Shown: positions 1 through 10,714, counted from the stretch's first letter. The stretch is 64,000 nt of DNA from Paralithodes platypus (GCA_032716605.1 CM064571.1:15056321-15120320); one strand, 5' to 3'. Notes: generated by a model from the letters alone, not told the origin. Made by a program: numbers and translations.

Positions 1-1
1 C

Positions 2-381
2 CTTTTCTCGCCTCCCAATTCAAGTCCAGTTAAGGGTCCAAGTGAATCTAAAGAAATTACTATTGGTAGTGATGGGTTAGAGGGTGTAATAGGTCCAAAT
101 GGGAATACAAAAGTTCAAATTATAAATACAGGCCAAACAGAGGTTGTTGATAATGAAGAATTCTTGCTATATAATGTGATAACAAATACAGGCTCCACAA
201 GAACCATTACCCCTCTCAGAATATCGAAGCTAGCAAACAATGGTCATGAAACAGATACCGGTACCAAAAGTCAGCCATCAACTTCTCAAGTCATATCAAA
301 AGACAGTGAAGAGGATGTAGAGAGCAGCAAGCCAGATGAAACCTCTCCTTTAAGAAAGAAAAAACACAAACAAATGATAAG
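2..381 (+). CDS. Candidate internal exon of a THAP9/P-element-transposase-like host gene (5' end outside window)
   Basis: The frame is open from base 2 to a strong splice donor, AAG|GTGAGT, with GT at 382-383. The encoded ~126 residues are hydrophilic and low in complexity, rich in Ser, Thr, Asp and Glu, and end in a basic stretch (LRKKKHKQMI). No catalytic motif is visible. The assignment rests on splicing. The exon ends two bases into a codon, and the acceptor at 4748/4749 restores a frame that continues a basic coiled-coil-like segment into the P-element/THAP9 helix-turn-helix region. In that family a disordered linker and a coiled coil lie between the N-terminal THAP zinc finger and the transposase core, which would fit. 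The zinc finger itself is not in the window. This could instead be an unrelated gene or chance ORF. No transposon similarity was seen in the exon. Confidence 0.5.
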
Positions 382-388
382 GTGAGTT

Positions 389-1121
389 GTAAACCCTCTC
401 TAACTCGGACTAATTGGGGGATTAACAAGTTTGAGATATCGGAGTCTGACTTATACAAACAAAATAGTCCGACCTAAAGGGGGAAGTCCGCGCTAGCATA
501 TAAATCGGAGATCACCCTACCATTCGCTACACTTTACAATACAGTACTGTATGTGAAATTCATCATAATAAAGACAAATAGGAACATTATTATATTTTTA
601 GTGGACAGCACATTATAGTACAGTACATAGTACTGTAATGCAATGTACTGAACAGGAACACTCACCTCATATAATGGCACTGATAAAATCGTACACAGTT
701 GAGCGGCCTAATTGGTATTTCTGCAGTTCCTTAGCCCGCATGCCTCTATCACGATCACAAAGCATTTGTAACTTGATATCTAATGTCACAGAGGTAACTT
801 AGCACTTATCTTTGTTCTTGGGAGGCATATTGGTGTCGGGCAATCACTAGGCACAAGGGGAAATATGGCTGACTAGGCCTACTGACACGGAAAACTGGCG
901 GGAATGGGACTGAGCATTATGGGTAAACACCGCTAGACCGAGGGAAGGGATGAGAGGAGACGGGGTAGGGGGAATGGGTTGTCATGGAGATGGACGACGC
1001 TGGTGATATCCGCGATTCAGCTTACGCGTGTCCATACATTATCTTTGAACTCAGATTTGTTTCCGTTTTCCAAGAAGTGCTGCTTTCCGAGTTAAAGAGG
1101 TCCGACTTAGAGAGAGTTTAC
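389..1121. mobile_element. Decayed pogo/Tigger-like DNA transposon
   Basis: Imperfect terminal inverted repeats of about 22 bp, GTAAACCCTCTCTAACTCGG at 389 and its complement ending at 1121, resemble the CAGTAAAACCTCTNTAA-type ends of Tigger elements. The interior keeps a fragment of a transposase N-terminus on the minus strand (667-828). The usual outer CA and TA duplication are not clear. The left end lies only seven bases after the splice donor of the upstream exon. Confidence 0.6.
667..828 (-). pseudogene. Remnant of pogo/Tigger transposase N-terminal helix-turn-helix
   Basis: Read on the minus strand from ATG at 828, the frame gives MPPKNKDKC, a stop, then a segment containing VTLDIKLQMLCDRDRG and AKELQKYQLGRSTVYDFI. 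This has the layout of the CENP-B/Psq-type DNA-binding helix-turn-helix that opens pogo-family transposases: a basic start, a helix, then the G(R/K)STVYDI recognition helix. Only about 54 codons remain, with a stop at codon 10 and another at 667-669. The catalytic DDE domain is absent, so the element is a dead deletion derivative. The family call is from pattern only. Confidence 0.5.
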
Positions 1122-1238
1122 TAATGTTAAATCTCCACAGCTCTTTTATCATCAATATTATTTTAAGCATGTAAAGCGATAACAATATTATTGTTCTGTC
1201 TTTATCTCAATTATAGCAACATATTGACAAGTAGCCTA

Positions 1239-3071
1239 CAGTGGAGCCCCAATTTTCGCCACAGTAGTCTTCGTTCTTTCAAATTTTGCAGCACACACCA
1301 AATATTCCCAATTTCCATTTTCGCTTAAAAAGCTTCAATCTTCGCATAAAAATCCCAGTCGAAACCCCCAAAAAGAGCAAAACTAATGAAAAACTCTACA
1401 TAAAACTAGAAAACAAACAAAAACAATAAAAAAAGTTTAAAAAGTTTGACTCTGTTAAGAGACAAAATCCGAGTGAATCCGAGATCCGATCGTCAAATGC
1501 GCAAGATGCCGCCATCTTTGTATGATGTCATCACTAAGCAGACGCTTGCAGTCCACTCGTATCTATGTAGACAAAACAACCGTTTGCAAGTTTTTTGTGC
1601 CTAAACCCCTTATCTCTCGCGTTTATTATAACCTCTAGTACATCTGGTACATACATACATACATAAAATTTTAAGACTGAGTGTTCCACACATACGTGCA
1701 GTTTCAGTCTCTTGTCATAATGGCGGCGTTCCAGGCAACCCTGTTAAGGGCTGCTTCACTTGTCATTTGAGATCGGCATGTATAGTCCAATCCCAGGTCT
1801 TCCTCGGTCCACCCCTTGGTGCAGCTCCCTCCACAATCACAGACCTGCATTTTTTCACCCAATTTTGTTCATCCATTCTCTCCACATGTCCATACCATCC
1901 CAGTCTACTTGTACGCATCACCTCGCTAATACTCTTTATACCTAAACGTCTCCTCAGCTCAACATTTGTTATTCTACCCTGTAGCCTGGCCCCACACATC
2001 CATCTCACCATTCTCATCTCATTACGTTCCATTCTGTTGACATCCTCTACTTTAACGGCCCATGTTTCTGAGGCGTACGTCATTGCACTTCTAACACATG
2101 AGGCATACACCTTTCCCTTCAGGGGGAGAGGCATTCTTTTCATGGTCAGGATTGGCAGCAGTTCTCTGAACTTCCCCCAGCCACATCTAATTCTAGCAAC
2201 AGTGGCAGCCTCGGCCCCACCACCGGCAGAGATGGTATCTCCTAGGTAACAAAACTTGTTCACCAGCTCCAATGACTCATTTCCAAAATTCACAGCCACA
2301 GGATCATCACTTAACACAAGCTCGTCTTTGCACACTACGCACTCAAATTTCTCTATTTCTGACTTATCCTTCGGCAGGGGTCCCTTTATTCTACTACAGC
2401 GCTTATTCCCACGGTGCACCCAGCGTCGACAGATGCTACATTGAATCGCGTTAACGCCCACACCCTTTCGACTTACTGCACATGGGTATGGTGATAGGGA
2501 TGGTGGGCCTGGTGGTAGCAATGAAGGAAATTTATGCTCAAAACACAGAGCAAAGGCCAGTCCATGTCGGACGAAAGAGATGGAAATGCCTAGACGATGT
2601 TAGGCTAGGCTAAATATGATAATGATTTAAAATAAAGTCTGTGTGGTAAGTAATCTTCTCATAATATGTATTTATACGTATTTTCCTCATAATATGTATT
2701 TATTAGATGTATTTAGGGCGAAATGGGTACTTGAGGGGTGACTGAACGAATTTAGAACCTAGGCCTAAAACAATTCCCATGATAGAAACAATGCCCCAAT
2801 CTACAGTATTTATAATGCACCTAAGTTTTATGGTTAGGACTGTTATTTAGCCATGTCTACATTATTATTTACAATGCATAAGATTTAGGCCTACTTTATG
2901 TAGACAAAAAACATGTTTTCATAGGCTAAAACTGGGAAAAAGTGCAACTTTTAGAATGAGCATGGAACCGATTAGAATTTTCCCCATAAGAACAGTGCCC
3001 CGATTTTGGCTGTTTCAATTTTAGCTCGATTTCTGCGGAACCGATTAGGAGCTAAGATGGGGGCTCCACTG
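1239..3071. mobile_element. Tigger-like element with CAGTGGAGCCCC ends, split by an RTE-like insertion
   Basis: The left end CAGTGGAGCCCC at 1239 and its complement ending at 3071 are flanked by TA on both sides (1237-1238 and 3072-3073), the target duplication of the Tc1/mariner/pogo superfamily. Removing the family A retroposon at 1648-2525 leaves about 950 bp of AT-rich non-coding sequence, so it is non-autonomous. No transposase was recognised. Confidence 0.65.
1648..2525 (-). pseudogene. RTE-like LINE family A, 3' part (copy A1)
   Basis: A 252-codon open frame (2521 to 1763) covers the C-terminal half of a reverse-transcriptase polyprotein. It starts with a PHD-like Cys/His cluster (CSIC.RWVHRG...C...CVVC). 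The thumb/C-terminal region follows, with the motifs NKFCYLGDTISAGGGAE, SAMTYASETWAVK and LGWYGHVERMDE. The 3' end reads into the TACATACATACATAC tract at 1650, the complement of a (TATG)n tail as found in RTE-type elements. The RT catalytic core is missing, so this is a 5'-truncated insertion. It lies inside the CAGTGGAGCCCC transposon. Family membership is clear from at least nine related copies here. Placement in the RTE clade is inference. Confidence 0.8.
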
Positions 3072-3143
3072 TATGACACTTGTTAACCAAACTGAGTTGG
3101 TATGGTTATACAATTGAGTCAACTGGTAACCTGTCTATAAAAT

Positions 3144-4138
3144 TTGATGACTATAATCAACGCTAGCGATCTGTACCATGTGTTTGTAAACCTGAAGAAG
3201 GCCTTTGATAGGGTGCCCAGACATGTTATGCAGTGGGCTATGAGAAAACCTGATGTGGAGGAGCGGCTGGGTCATGTGATAATCAAGGTGTATGAGGATT
3301 CTCGAACGGCAGTGAGGGTGAAAGTTGTACGGAGTGAGGAGTTTACAGTTCGCGTTGGAGTTCACCAGGGCTGTGTTAAGCCCTCTCCTCTTTGTTATGG
3401 TTCTGGAGGCACTATCTGGAGATTGTAGAACTGGGCTCCCCTGGGAACTGCTATACGCAGATGACCTGGTACTTATCACAGATAGTGTGCGGGATGCCGA
3501 GGCCAAGTTCAGAAGATGGAGAGAGGGTATGACAAGTAAAGGATTAAGAGTTGATATAATTAAAACCAAGGTTTTGCACAGTAGATTGGGATTAGGAAAG
3601 ATAGAAACAAATTGGTTTATACCCCTGTGCAGTATGCAGAAACTCAAACTCAATTCAGTGTAGCTGCCACTGCTGGGTGCACCATGGGAAGAAGCACTGC
3701 ACTAGAATAAAGGAACCTCTACCGAGGAAGAAGTCTGAAGTTGAGAAATTTGTATGCAAAAGTGAGCTTGTGTTCAATTACCTGCTCGAGAGTGTTAACT
3801 TTGGCAATGAGTTGTTGTTCCCCAGACTGTCTGGCCGAGCAGTCCCGAGTCTGGTTGACCAAAGCCACGTCAGATGCTTGGGCTGAGTTACTGGAGATGG
3901 TAGACAAGTTTTGCTACTTGGGAGATACTATCTCTGCCAGCGGTGGGGCCGCAGCCGCCACTGTCACCAGAATTAGATTCGGCTGGAGAAAGCTCAGAAA
4001 ACTGCTGCCATTACTCACCATCAGAAAACTCCCTCTTCCCTAGAAGCACAATGACATATGCTTCAGATATGTGGCCCGTCAAAGCGGATGATATTAACAG
4101 AATGGAAAGTAACAAGATGAGAATGGTGACATGGATTT
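3144..4138 (+). pseudogene. RTE-like LINE family A, old decayed copy (A2)
   Basis: Broken frames recover the RT palm (VNLKKAFDRVPRHVMQWAMR), the GVHQG motif region, the YADDLVLITDS catalytic motif in a shifted frame near 3457, the remnant Cys cluster, and the KFCYLGDTISASGG thumb segment near 3910. Several frameshifts and stops separate these blocks, and divergence from the other copies is high, so this is among the oldest family A insertions here. It has no recognisable 3' tail; sequence from about 4140 belongs to another repeat. A short SINE remnant interrupts it at 3814-3883. Confidence 0.75.
3814..3883 (-). mobile_element. Short SINE-like retroposon remnant inside LINE A2
   Basis: GTTGTTCCCCAGACTGTCTG at about 3814 matches the tail end of the SINE described at 12672-13199 (GTTGTTCCCCAAGCTGCCTG). 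The 6-bp direct repeat TGAGTT flanks it (3808-3813 and 3884-3889), and the flanks rejoin the family A frame (GGCAATGAG...TTACTGGAG). Confidence 0.55.
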
Positions 4139-4168
4139 TTTTTTCCTATGTGGATAAGGGAGACAAAA

Positions 4169-4310
4169 GGCAAAACTACCTGTGATGAGTATCTCCCCCA
4201 GAGTTGAAAGAGTAACAGGGCCAAAATCAAGGAATGTTCGAGCCAAAATACCTGGACACACGGAGCTTGAAGCAATTTAAGTCATAGGATGAGGGAAAGA
4301 TGGATTCAGG
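4169..4310 (+). repeat. Dispersed repeat shared with 34453-34592
   Basis: About 140 bp, from GGCAAAACTACCTGTGATGA to GGAAAGATGGATTCAGG, recurs in the same orientation at 34453-34592 with roughly 90% identity by eye. No coding content, tail or terminal repeat identifies the class. Confidence 0.7.
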
Positions 4311-4434
4311 GAGAGAGTTTCAGAGCTCAGCTGTTGAATGGAAGAAAGATTGGGAATATAATTTCACTCTTGGGTTGGAGAATTGCATAGAGTAGGGGTG
4401 GGATTGTGTTGCAAGTCGGGTGCCATGTGACTAT

Positions 4435-4535
4435 AGACTGACTATGGACAGAGGTGCATGGGGGCGTTTCGTTCGTGGCCACCCCTTCGGGGATAACGAC
4501 GTCCGGCAATAGATAGATAGATAGATAGATAGATC
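4435..4535 (+). pseudogene. RTE-like LINE family B, 3' terminal fragment (B4) with (GATA)n tail
   Basis: Matches the last ~30 codons of family B (GAWGRFVRGHPFGD...RQ-stop), followed directly by ATAGATAGATAGATAGATAG at 4508-4535. The GATA-type microsatellite is the LINE's own 3' tail, as in the copies ending at 7927 (minus) and 44185. Confidence 0.75.
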
Positions 4536-4605
4536 AGCTAGGAAAGGCCCTAGAAAGCCACCTTTGGCGGGGGGATAGCTCCCCTATTTCAATCCCTTTC
4601 GAGGT
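4536..4605 (-). mobile_element. 5'-end fragment of the SINE-like retroposon
   Basis: CAGCTAGGAAAGGCCCTAGA through TTCAATCCCTTTCGAGG matches the 5' end of the minus-strand SINE copies ending at 13199 and 60224. Only ~70 bp is present and no (CAA)n end is adjacent. Confidence 0.6.
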
Positions 4606-4748
4606 AAAAAAGTATAGTGATAGTTTTTAACACTAAACAAATTTTAGAGGTAAATTTTAGTGAACAGAGTCATCTTATTAGAATATATAAAATAATTGTT
4701 ACCATACTGTAGAGGTTGATAAAATAACCAGTAATATCCTAACCCCAG

Positions 4749-4928
4749 CCAGCAGGTAGCATCCCTGAGGCAGAGATACTATCGGGCCCTACAGGAGCTG
4801 CGGAAGAGGCCTCGAGCGTACACTTTGGCAGATCTGGTGTGTGGTGCTTCTAATTTCCTCACAGAAGACCAGCTCATCTTCTTCACACTCCAGCTTAAGT
4901 CTGGCTGTAATAACATGCAAGGAATTAG
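4749..4928 (+). CDS. Exon of THAP9/P-element-transposase-like host gene: coiled coil and start of HTH
   Basis: The acceptor CCTAACCCCAG at 4738-4748 and the donor ATTAG|GTTAGT (GT at 4929) bound a 180-nt exon. It encodes a Gln/Arg-rich helix (SLRQRYYRALQELRKRP) followed by AYTLADLVCGASNFLTEDQL and FFTLQLKSG. In P-element transposases and THAP9 a leucine-zipper-like helix precedes a 'tL..L......LsedqL.fi..ql' segment, which this resembles. Phase is right on both sides: the previous exon ends with two bases of a codon, and this one ends with AG, completed to AGA by the first base of the exon at 16348. A nearer acceptor at 4755 would break phase with exon 1, so 4749 was chosen. No stop codons or frameshifts are seen, unlike the transposons around it, which suggests selection on the host gene. 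The family name is from recalled motif shape and needs a database search. Confidence 0.6.
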
Positions 4929-5720
4929 GTTAGTGTCTGTACAGTGTTTGAGTACAAGTTAATCCATCCCGCCCTGGAATCCTTATACAGTAACTCCTTG
5001 ATTTTCCGGCATCCGAGCATCCGGTAGCTTTAAACAACCGGTGGTTTTAGAAAATTCAATGTTAACTGGTATGTCTCATCTTACTGTCATAAATACTGTA
5101 ATACTAAATTGTGCCCCTGTACAGAGCAAGAAGTTTTGCAGGGGTAAAAAAAAACTTGAGATTTTGTAAATTTTCGTCTTGCAGAAATGATATACAGTAT
5201 ACAGTATACAGTACTGTATATCATTGGAAAGAATGGAAAAAACTCTATAAGGCTCAAATTTTGGTTATCTTATATTCTCCCTCTATCATACATAGCATGT
5301 TGTCAAAGTTGTAAACAATACTAAAAAAAATCACCTAATTTCCTAATCGCCTAATTCTAAAATTAGACCAAAATTTGAAAAAATACAATTAGACCACTAT
5401 AAAACCACCCTCTCTGTATTGCTTAAGCACAATAACAACAATATACAGGCACATTTGTAAAAATAGATAGATTTCTAGTAGAGCCTATTTTTCACCCTAA
5501 TTTTGCACATAATTTGGTCCTAATCCAAAAACTAATTGAAATAATTTCTTGAAAATTTATGTGACAATATACAGTACTGTACTGTATTATAAACCTCTAC
5601 TTGTGTGCCAAATCTCATTGAAATAAAAACAAAAACATTTGACACTCTCTAAGTAAGGGGTGGACGATCCCCTTAAGAAGTGATTGCTAGGTTAGCAATG
5701 GTGCCAAATGTAAATACTGT
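4929..5720. other. Intronic AT-rich sequence without a recognised gene
   Basis: Start of the second intron. A Tigger-like left end (CAGTAACTCCTTGATTTTCC) may begin near 4988, but no matching right end was found. Palindromic TATACAGTATACAGTATACAG words occur near 5200 and 5570. Confidence 0.4.
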
Positions 5721-5721
5721 A

Positions 5722-7925
5722 CATACATACATACAATTTTAAGACTGAGTGCTCCGAACATATGTGCAGTTTCAGTTTCTTCTCCTAATGGCGGCGTTCC
5801 AGGCAACCCTGTTAACCCGGGAACTGCGGGAAGACTCTTAAGAGTTCCCCCGGCAGACTGCGGGAAGACTCTAAGAGTAAGGCTATTAAAAAATCCATTT
5901 AAAACACCCCAACATTTTTTTTTTTTATCTTATTGCCCCTGGGCCATGCCAAATATCACTCCTCCACCTCCCCTCCTTCAGTTATCACCTATTTTCCCTG
6001 TTATTCCCTTATTCTGTGGACTATTTTCGTGCTAACATTAGCGAGTTGCAAGCAGGGCATTGTCATCACTGTTAGCAAGCGAGTTCAAGAGAGAGAGAGA
6101 GAGTATCGATCGACAGTCTCTCTCCAGACGTGGGGAAAAGTGGTGGGAAGGGAGGTTGCCTCAGCCATACATTATGTAACTCCCGGCCTGTATCGCCGAT
6201 TTTGACCATCCAAACGCTGTTTCCACTTGTTTTATTGTTGTAACAGGTTAATACCTTTATAATCAACCTATAATAGGCGCATATGGATAAGTATTAATGC
6301 TATTTATGGTAAAATAACGATGTTAGTGATGGGAACAGCTCAAATACGTCAGCACAGGAGTGTGGTGTCTCATACCCCCCATGCGCAGCCGAGAGGTTAA
6401 GGGCTGCTTCACTTGTTGAGTTTTTGGATTTGAGATCGTCATGTATAGTCCAATCCCAGGTCTTCCTCGGTCCACCCCTTCGTGCAGCTCCCTCCATAAT
6501 CACAGACCTGCATCTATTCACCTAATTTTGTTCATCCATTCTCTCCACATGCCCATACCATCCCAGTCTACTTGTACGCATCTCCTCGCTAATACGCTTT
6601 ATACCTAAACGTCTCCTCAGCTCATCATTTGTTATTCTATCCTGCAGCCTGGCCCCACACATCCATCTCACCATTCTCATCTCATTACGTTCCATTCTGT
6701 TGACATCCTCTACTTTAACGGCCCATGTTTCTGAGGCATACGTCATTGCACTTCTAACACATGAGGCATACACCTTTCCCTTCAGGGGGAGAGGCATTCT
6801 TTTCATGGTCAGAATTGGCAGCAGTTCTCTGAACTTCCCCCAGCCACATCTAATTCTAGTGACAGTGGCAGCCTCGGCCCCACCACCGGCAGAGATGGTA
6901 TCTCATAGGTAACAAAACTTGTCCACCAGCTCCAATGACTCATTTCCAAAATTCACAGCTACAGGATCATCATTTAACACAAGCTCGCCTTTGCACACTA
7001 CACACTCAAATTTCTCGATTTCTGACTTATCCTTCGGCAGGGGTCCTTTTATTCTACTACAGCGCTTACTCCCTTGGTGCACGGAATATCGACAGATGCT
7101 ACACCGAATCGAGTTAGTGCCCACACCCATTCCACTCGCTGCACATGGGTATGCACCGCTCTTTTCCACATTGCCTCATCTCAATCTACAATGCATAACC
7201 TTGGTTTTGTTAATATTGACTCTTAAACCCTTGCTCGCCATGCCCTCTCTCCATCTTCTGAATTTGTCCTCAGCATCTTGCACATTGTCAGCTATTAGGA
7301 CTAAATCGTCTGCATAAAAAAGTTCCCACGGGAGTCTGGATCTAAAAACAGTGCCTCCAGGACCATAATAAAGAAGAGGGGGCTTAACACTGAACCCTGA
7401 TGAACTCCAACATGGACTGTGAACTCCTCACTCAGTACACTTTTCACCCTCACCGCAGTTCGCGAATCCTCATACATCTTCATTATCACACGCACCAGCC
7501 ACTCTTCCACACCAAGTTTCCTCATTGCCCACTGCACAACATCTCTAGGCACCCTGTCAAAGGCCTTCTCCAGGTCTACAAACACACAGTAAAGATCCCT
7601 GCCTCTTGGTAAGTATCTTCCCTGTATCTGCCTGACTATGAAGATAGCATCGGTTGTACCACGTCCTGGCATAAAACCAAACTGCATATCATCAATGGAG
7701 ATACTTTGCCTGATCAAACCCTCAAAGACTCTCTCACAGACCTTCATGATTTGGTCAAGCATTTTCAGGCCCCTATAATTACCTCTATCTAGCGCATCCC
7801 CTTTTCCTTTGTATATTTTTACTATTACACTTTTGTGCCAATCCTCAGGGATTTTCTCATCTTTAGGCTAATAATGGTGTTTATCATCCCAGTGACTAAG
7901 CTGACACCAGTCTCCCCTGAGGCTG
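5722..7925 (-). pseudogene. RTE-like LINE family A, longest 5' extent (copy A3), split by a TTAA element
   Basis: From 7925 down to 5722 this copy covers the RT fingers (VIVKIYKGKGDALDRGNYRG), the palm motifs (GFMPGRGTTDAIFIVRQIQ, VFVDLEKAFDRVPR, GVHQGSVLSPL), the Cys/His cluster (CSICRYSVHQGSKRC) and the thumb/C-terminal domain, ending in the TACATACATACATAC tail. The catalytic YADD site is disrupted (FFMQTI). Further stops and frameshifts lie at 7300, 6900 and 6520. A 581-bp TTAA-flanked element (5816-6396) sits near the 3' end; removing it rejoins CCCTG-TTAA-GGGCTGC as in other copies. The 5' end abuts the (TATC)n end of LINE B2, and no endonuclease remains. Confidence 0.85.
5816..6396. 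mobile_element. piggyBac-like non-autonomous element with TTAA duplication
   Basis: TTAA at 5812-5815 and 6397-6400 flanks 581 bp inserted in the 3' part of LINE A3, where other copies read GTTAAGGGCTGC uninterrupted. The ends share TTAACC(N6)CTGCG (left CCCGGGAACTGCGGG, right in complement CCTCTCGGCTGCGC), related to the element at 27099-28561. No transposase is present. A short GAGAGAGAGAGAG tract lies near 6090. Confidence 0.75.
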
Positions 7926-7926
7926 G

Positions 7927-10526
7927 TATATCTATCTATCTATTGCCTGACGCCGTGATCCCCGAAGGGGTGGCCACGAACGAACCGCCCCCATGCACCT
8001 CTGTCCCCAGTCAGTCGACGCCCCTCCCCCCAACCAGCACCGCCTTCGTTCATGTAGTTCCTCACTCCATCCTTCCACCTCATATTCGGTCTACCTCTCC
8101 CTCTCTGTCCCTCCACCTCGCTCTCGTACACCCTCTTAGTCATTCTCTCGCTTTCCATACGTTCCATATGGCCGAACCATCTCAAGTTGTTCCTTTTCAC
8201 ACTTTCCAGCACATCTACCTCCACACCACACCTCCTTCTTACTTACTCATTAGTCTGTCTATCCCTCCATGTAACTCCGCACGCACTCCTTAAGTAATTC
8301 ATTTCCACTGTTCTCACTCTTGGTCTGAGTCTCTCAACAAACGTCCATGCTTCGCTTCCGTAAGTCAGTGTCGGGATTACCACACTGTCATGCAAGGACT
8401 TCTTCACTTCCATACTGACCACCCTATTTCTTGTTACTGCTTTTAGCGTTCCTCTTCCCCTGTTGTACCCTCTCCCGCACATCATCATCATCTCTGACGC
8501 CTTGTTTCCCCCTGGGAAACCCCCACTAGAGGATGGCCATGACAGAAACTTCTCCAAGCTACTTTGTCAAGACATGCCTCCTTTGCCCGTGCCACAATGC
8601 CCCTTCCACTACGTGGAAGTTTTTCTTCAATATATTTTTCCACTTTCTTTTCCCATACCATAGGTGGTCTTCCACTACTAGCGGTTCCACTCACCTGACT
8701 CCCATATATCTTTCTTGGCATTCTGTCTTCATCCATTCTCTGAACATGGCCATACCACCTCAAAGTACTTCTCTTTATCCACTCAACCACACCACAATCA
8801 ATGCCCAAAGCCTGCTCTTCCATTCCAAAGGACTCGTACACTTCCCTATTACTTGGCCCATCTAGCCTATTCATGCCAGCTGCCATTCTGAAAAAGATCA
8901 TCTCCACAGCTCTCAGTTTGAAGAGGTCCTCGTCACTTGCCGTCCATGTCTCGCTTCCATACGAGAGTGTTGGGAGCAGCACACTGTTTCTCAGTGACTT
9001 TTTGACTTCCTGGCTAACCATTCTTCCTTTGAGAATACTATCAAGTTCTCCAATCACTTTTCTCCCTTGCATTTTTCTCTCTTTTATCTCACTCTCCATT
9101 TTACCATATTTGCATAGTACAGCTCCCAAATACTTGAAACTTTCAACCTCTTCTAGTACTTCATTTTTCAATTTTATTTTACAACTTTTCTTGTGTTCTT
9201 TCTTGATTCTATATTTTTCCTTAAAATCTATGGTTTCATGCATTCTTCTCTCAAACACCATTACCTTACATTTCCCTACATTGACCTTTAACTTTCTCTT
9301 TTCACATACCCTGTCAAAGTCAGTGACCACTCTCTGAAGTTCTTCAGCATTTTCCGCCAACAGGACTGCATCGTCCGCATATAGGCATATTAAAATCTTC
9401 CATGTTCTTCCCTCTGATTCCAGTCTAGCTCCCACACCCATTGATACAGCCCTACATTCCCTAATCACTCCATCCATGTATATATTGAACAACCAAGCTG
9501 ACATGACACATCCCTGTCTTACACCTACATTGACCTCAAAACTTTCACTTAACTTATCCCCTACCTTCACATTTGCCATTGCATTCCTATAAAAAGATTT
9601 TACTGCCATTAGCAACTTTCCTCCCACACCATATACTGTACTGTTAACACATCCCACAGGCCCTCCCAGTCTATTTTGTCGTAGGCTTTTTCCAAATCCA
9701 TGAATGCTGCATAGAGTTTTCTGTTTTTGGCCAGATACTTCTCTACCAACAATCGCATTGAGGCTATCTGGTCAACGCAGCCCCTGCCCTTTCTGAAACC
9801 TCCCTGTTCCTCGCCTATTTTGTCATCCGTTATCTTCTGTAGCCTCTGTGTTACTACTCTTGCGTGTACCTTTCCAGGTATGCTAAGCAAGCTAATTCCC
9901 CTATAATTCTTACACTCTTCTTTACTACCCTTCCCTTTGTACAAGGGTACTATCACTGCTTTCCTCCAGTCCTCTGGTACACTTTCCTTTTCCCATGCTA
10001 ATTTACATAACCTATGCATTATGTCAACAGCTTCTTCTCCTCCATATCTCAGCATTTCACCTGGGATGTTATCTACTCCAGCAGCTTTGCCCATTTTAAG
10101 TCTATTGATTGCTTCTTTTACTTCTCTGCTTATCTGGCTTTCAACTACCCTGTTTATTCTACCTCTCTCCATTCCTATGGATGAGATCTTTGCCTTCCCC
10201 CTACTCTTTACAGCTAAGCTACTAAAATGATCTTTCCATACTTTCACCACACCATCACCCTCTACCACTTCCCCATTCATGTCCCTCATCCTACCACCTG
10301 AGACACTCTCAGTCTTCTTCCCTCTGGCTTCTTTCACAGCTCTGTAGTATGCTTTCCTGTCATTCAGAAACTGTTCACTAATCTTTCTCCCATATGCCTC
10401 ATCTGTCTTCCTTTTAGCGTCCCGCACCTCTTCATCCATAGTCCCATCTTTACTCAACACACTGCCCAGATACTTAAAAGAGTTGACGATCTCCATAGCC
10501 TGACCGTTCAGCTTCACCTCACACTG
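7927..10526 (-). pseudogene. RTE-like LINE family B (copy B2), split by LINE C
   Basis: Two blocks on the minus strand belong to one insertion. 10526-10428 encodes KLNGQAMEIVNSFKYLGSVL and SKDGTMDEEVR. 8480-7927 continues with GTLKAVTRNRVVSMEVKKSL, NNLRWFGHMERMESERMTKR and GRFVRGHPFGDHGVRQ-stop, then the (TATC)n tail at 7927-7943. Both match the uninterrupted copy at 43500-44185. LINE C (8481-10419) interrupts it exactly at DEEVR, with an 8-bp duplication. RT and endonuclease domains are absent, so B2 was 5'-truncated before C landed. Confidence 0.85.
8481..10419 (-). mobile_element. RTE-like LINE family C, 5'-truncated, inserted in LINE B2
   Basis: Flanked by the target-site duplication TCCCGCAC (8473-8480 and 10420-10427), with an ATCATCATCATC run at 8481, a (GAT)n tail read on the minus strand. 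Two overlapping frames encode an upstream region (KAAGVDNIPGEMLRYGGEEA), RT fingers and palm (VIVPLYKGKGSKEECKNYRG, AFMDLEKAYDKIDWEGLW) and, after a frameshift near 9650, GVRQGCVMSAWLFNIYMDG, the catalytic YADDAVLLAENAEEL and a C-terminal domain ending CHGHPLVGVSQGETRRQR. The endonuclease is missing. The second frame stays open for 389 codons, so this is younger than its host B2. The clade is inferred from resemblance to B. Confidence 0.85.
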
Positions 10527-10714
10527 GTATATATAGGCAGTATATCATTGATTCCGGAGCCACTACTAAATATTAGGTTTTCATACTTCCCTTTGGAACT
10601 CAAACCTATACTTTCATTTCTAAGGAACTCCCATTATACAGTACATATTCAGTATATATACATCTTTTTATTCTTCTGCGTGCCTCTCCATTCCAAAGCC
10701 TCTTTCACTCCTTC

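Noticed and set aside
1767..2249. 160-codon plus-strand open frame over LINE A1, repeated at 11676, 26133 and 49274
   Set aside because: It is the antisense shadow of the conserved family A coding frame and appears wherever that family occurs.
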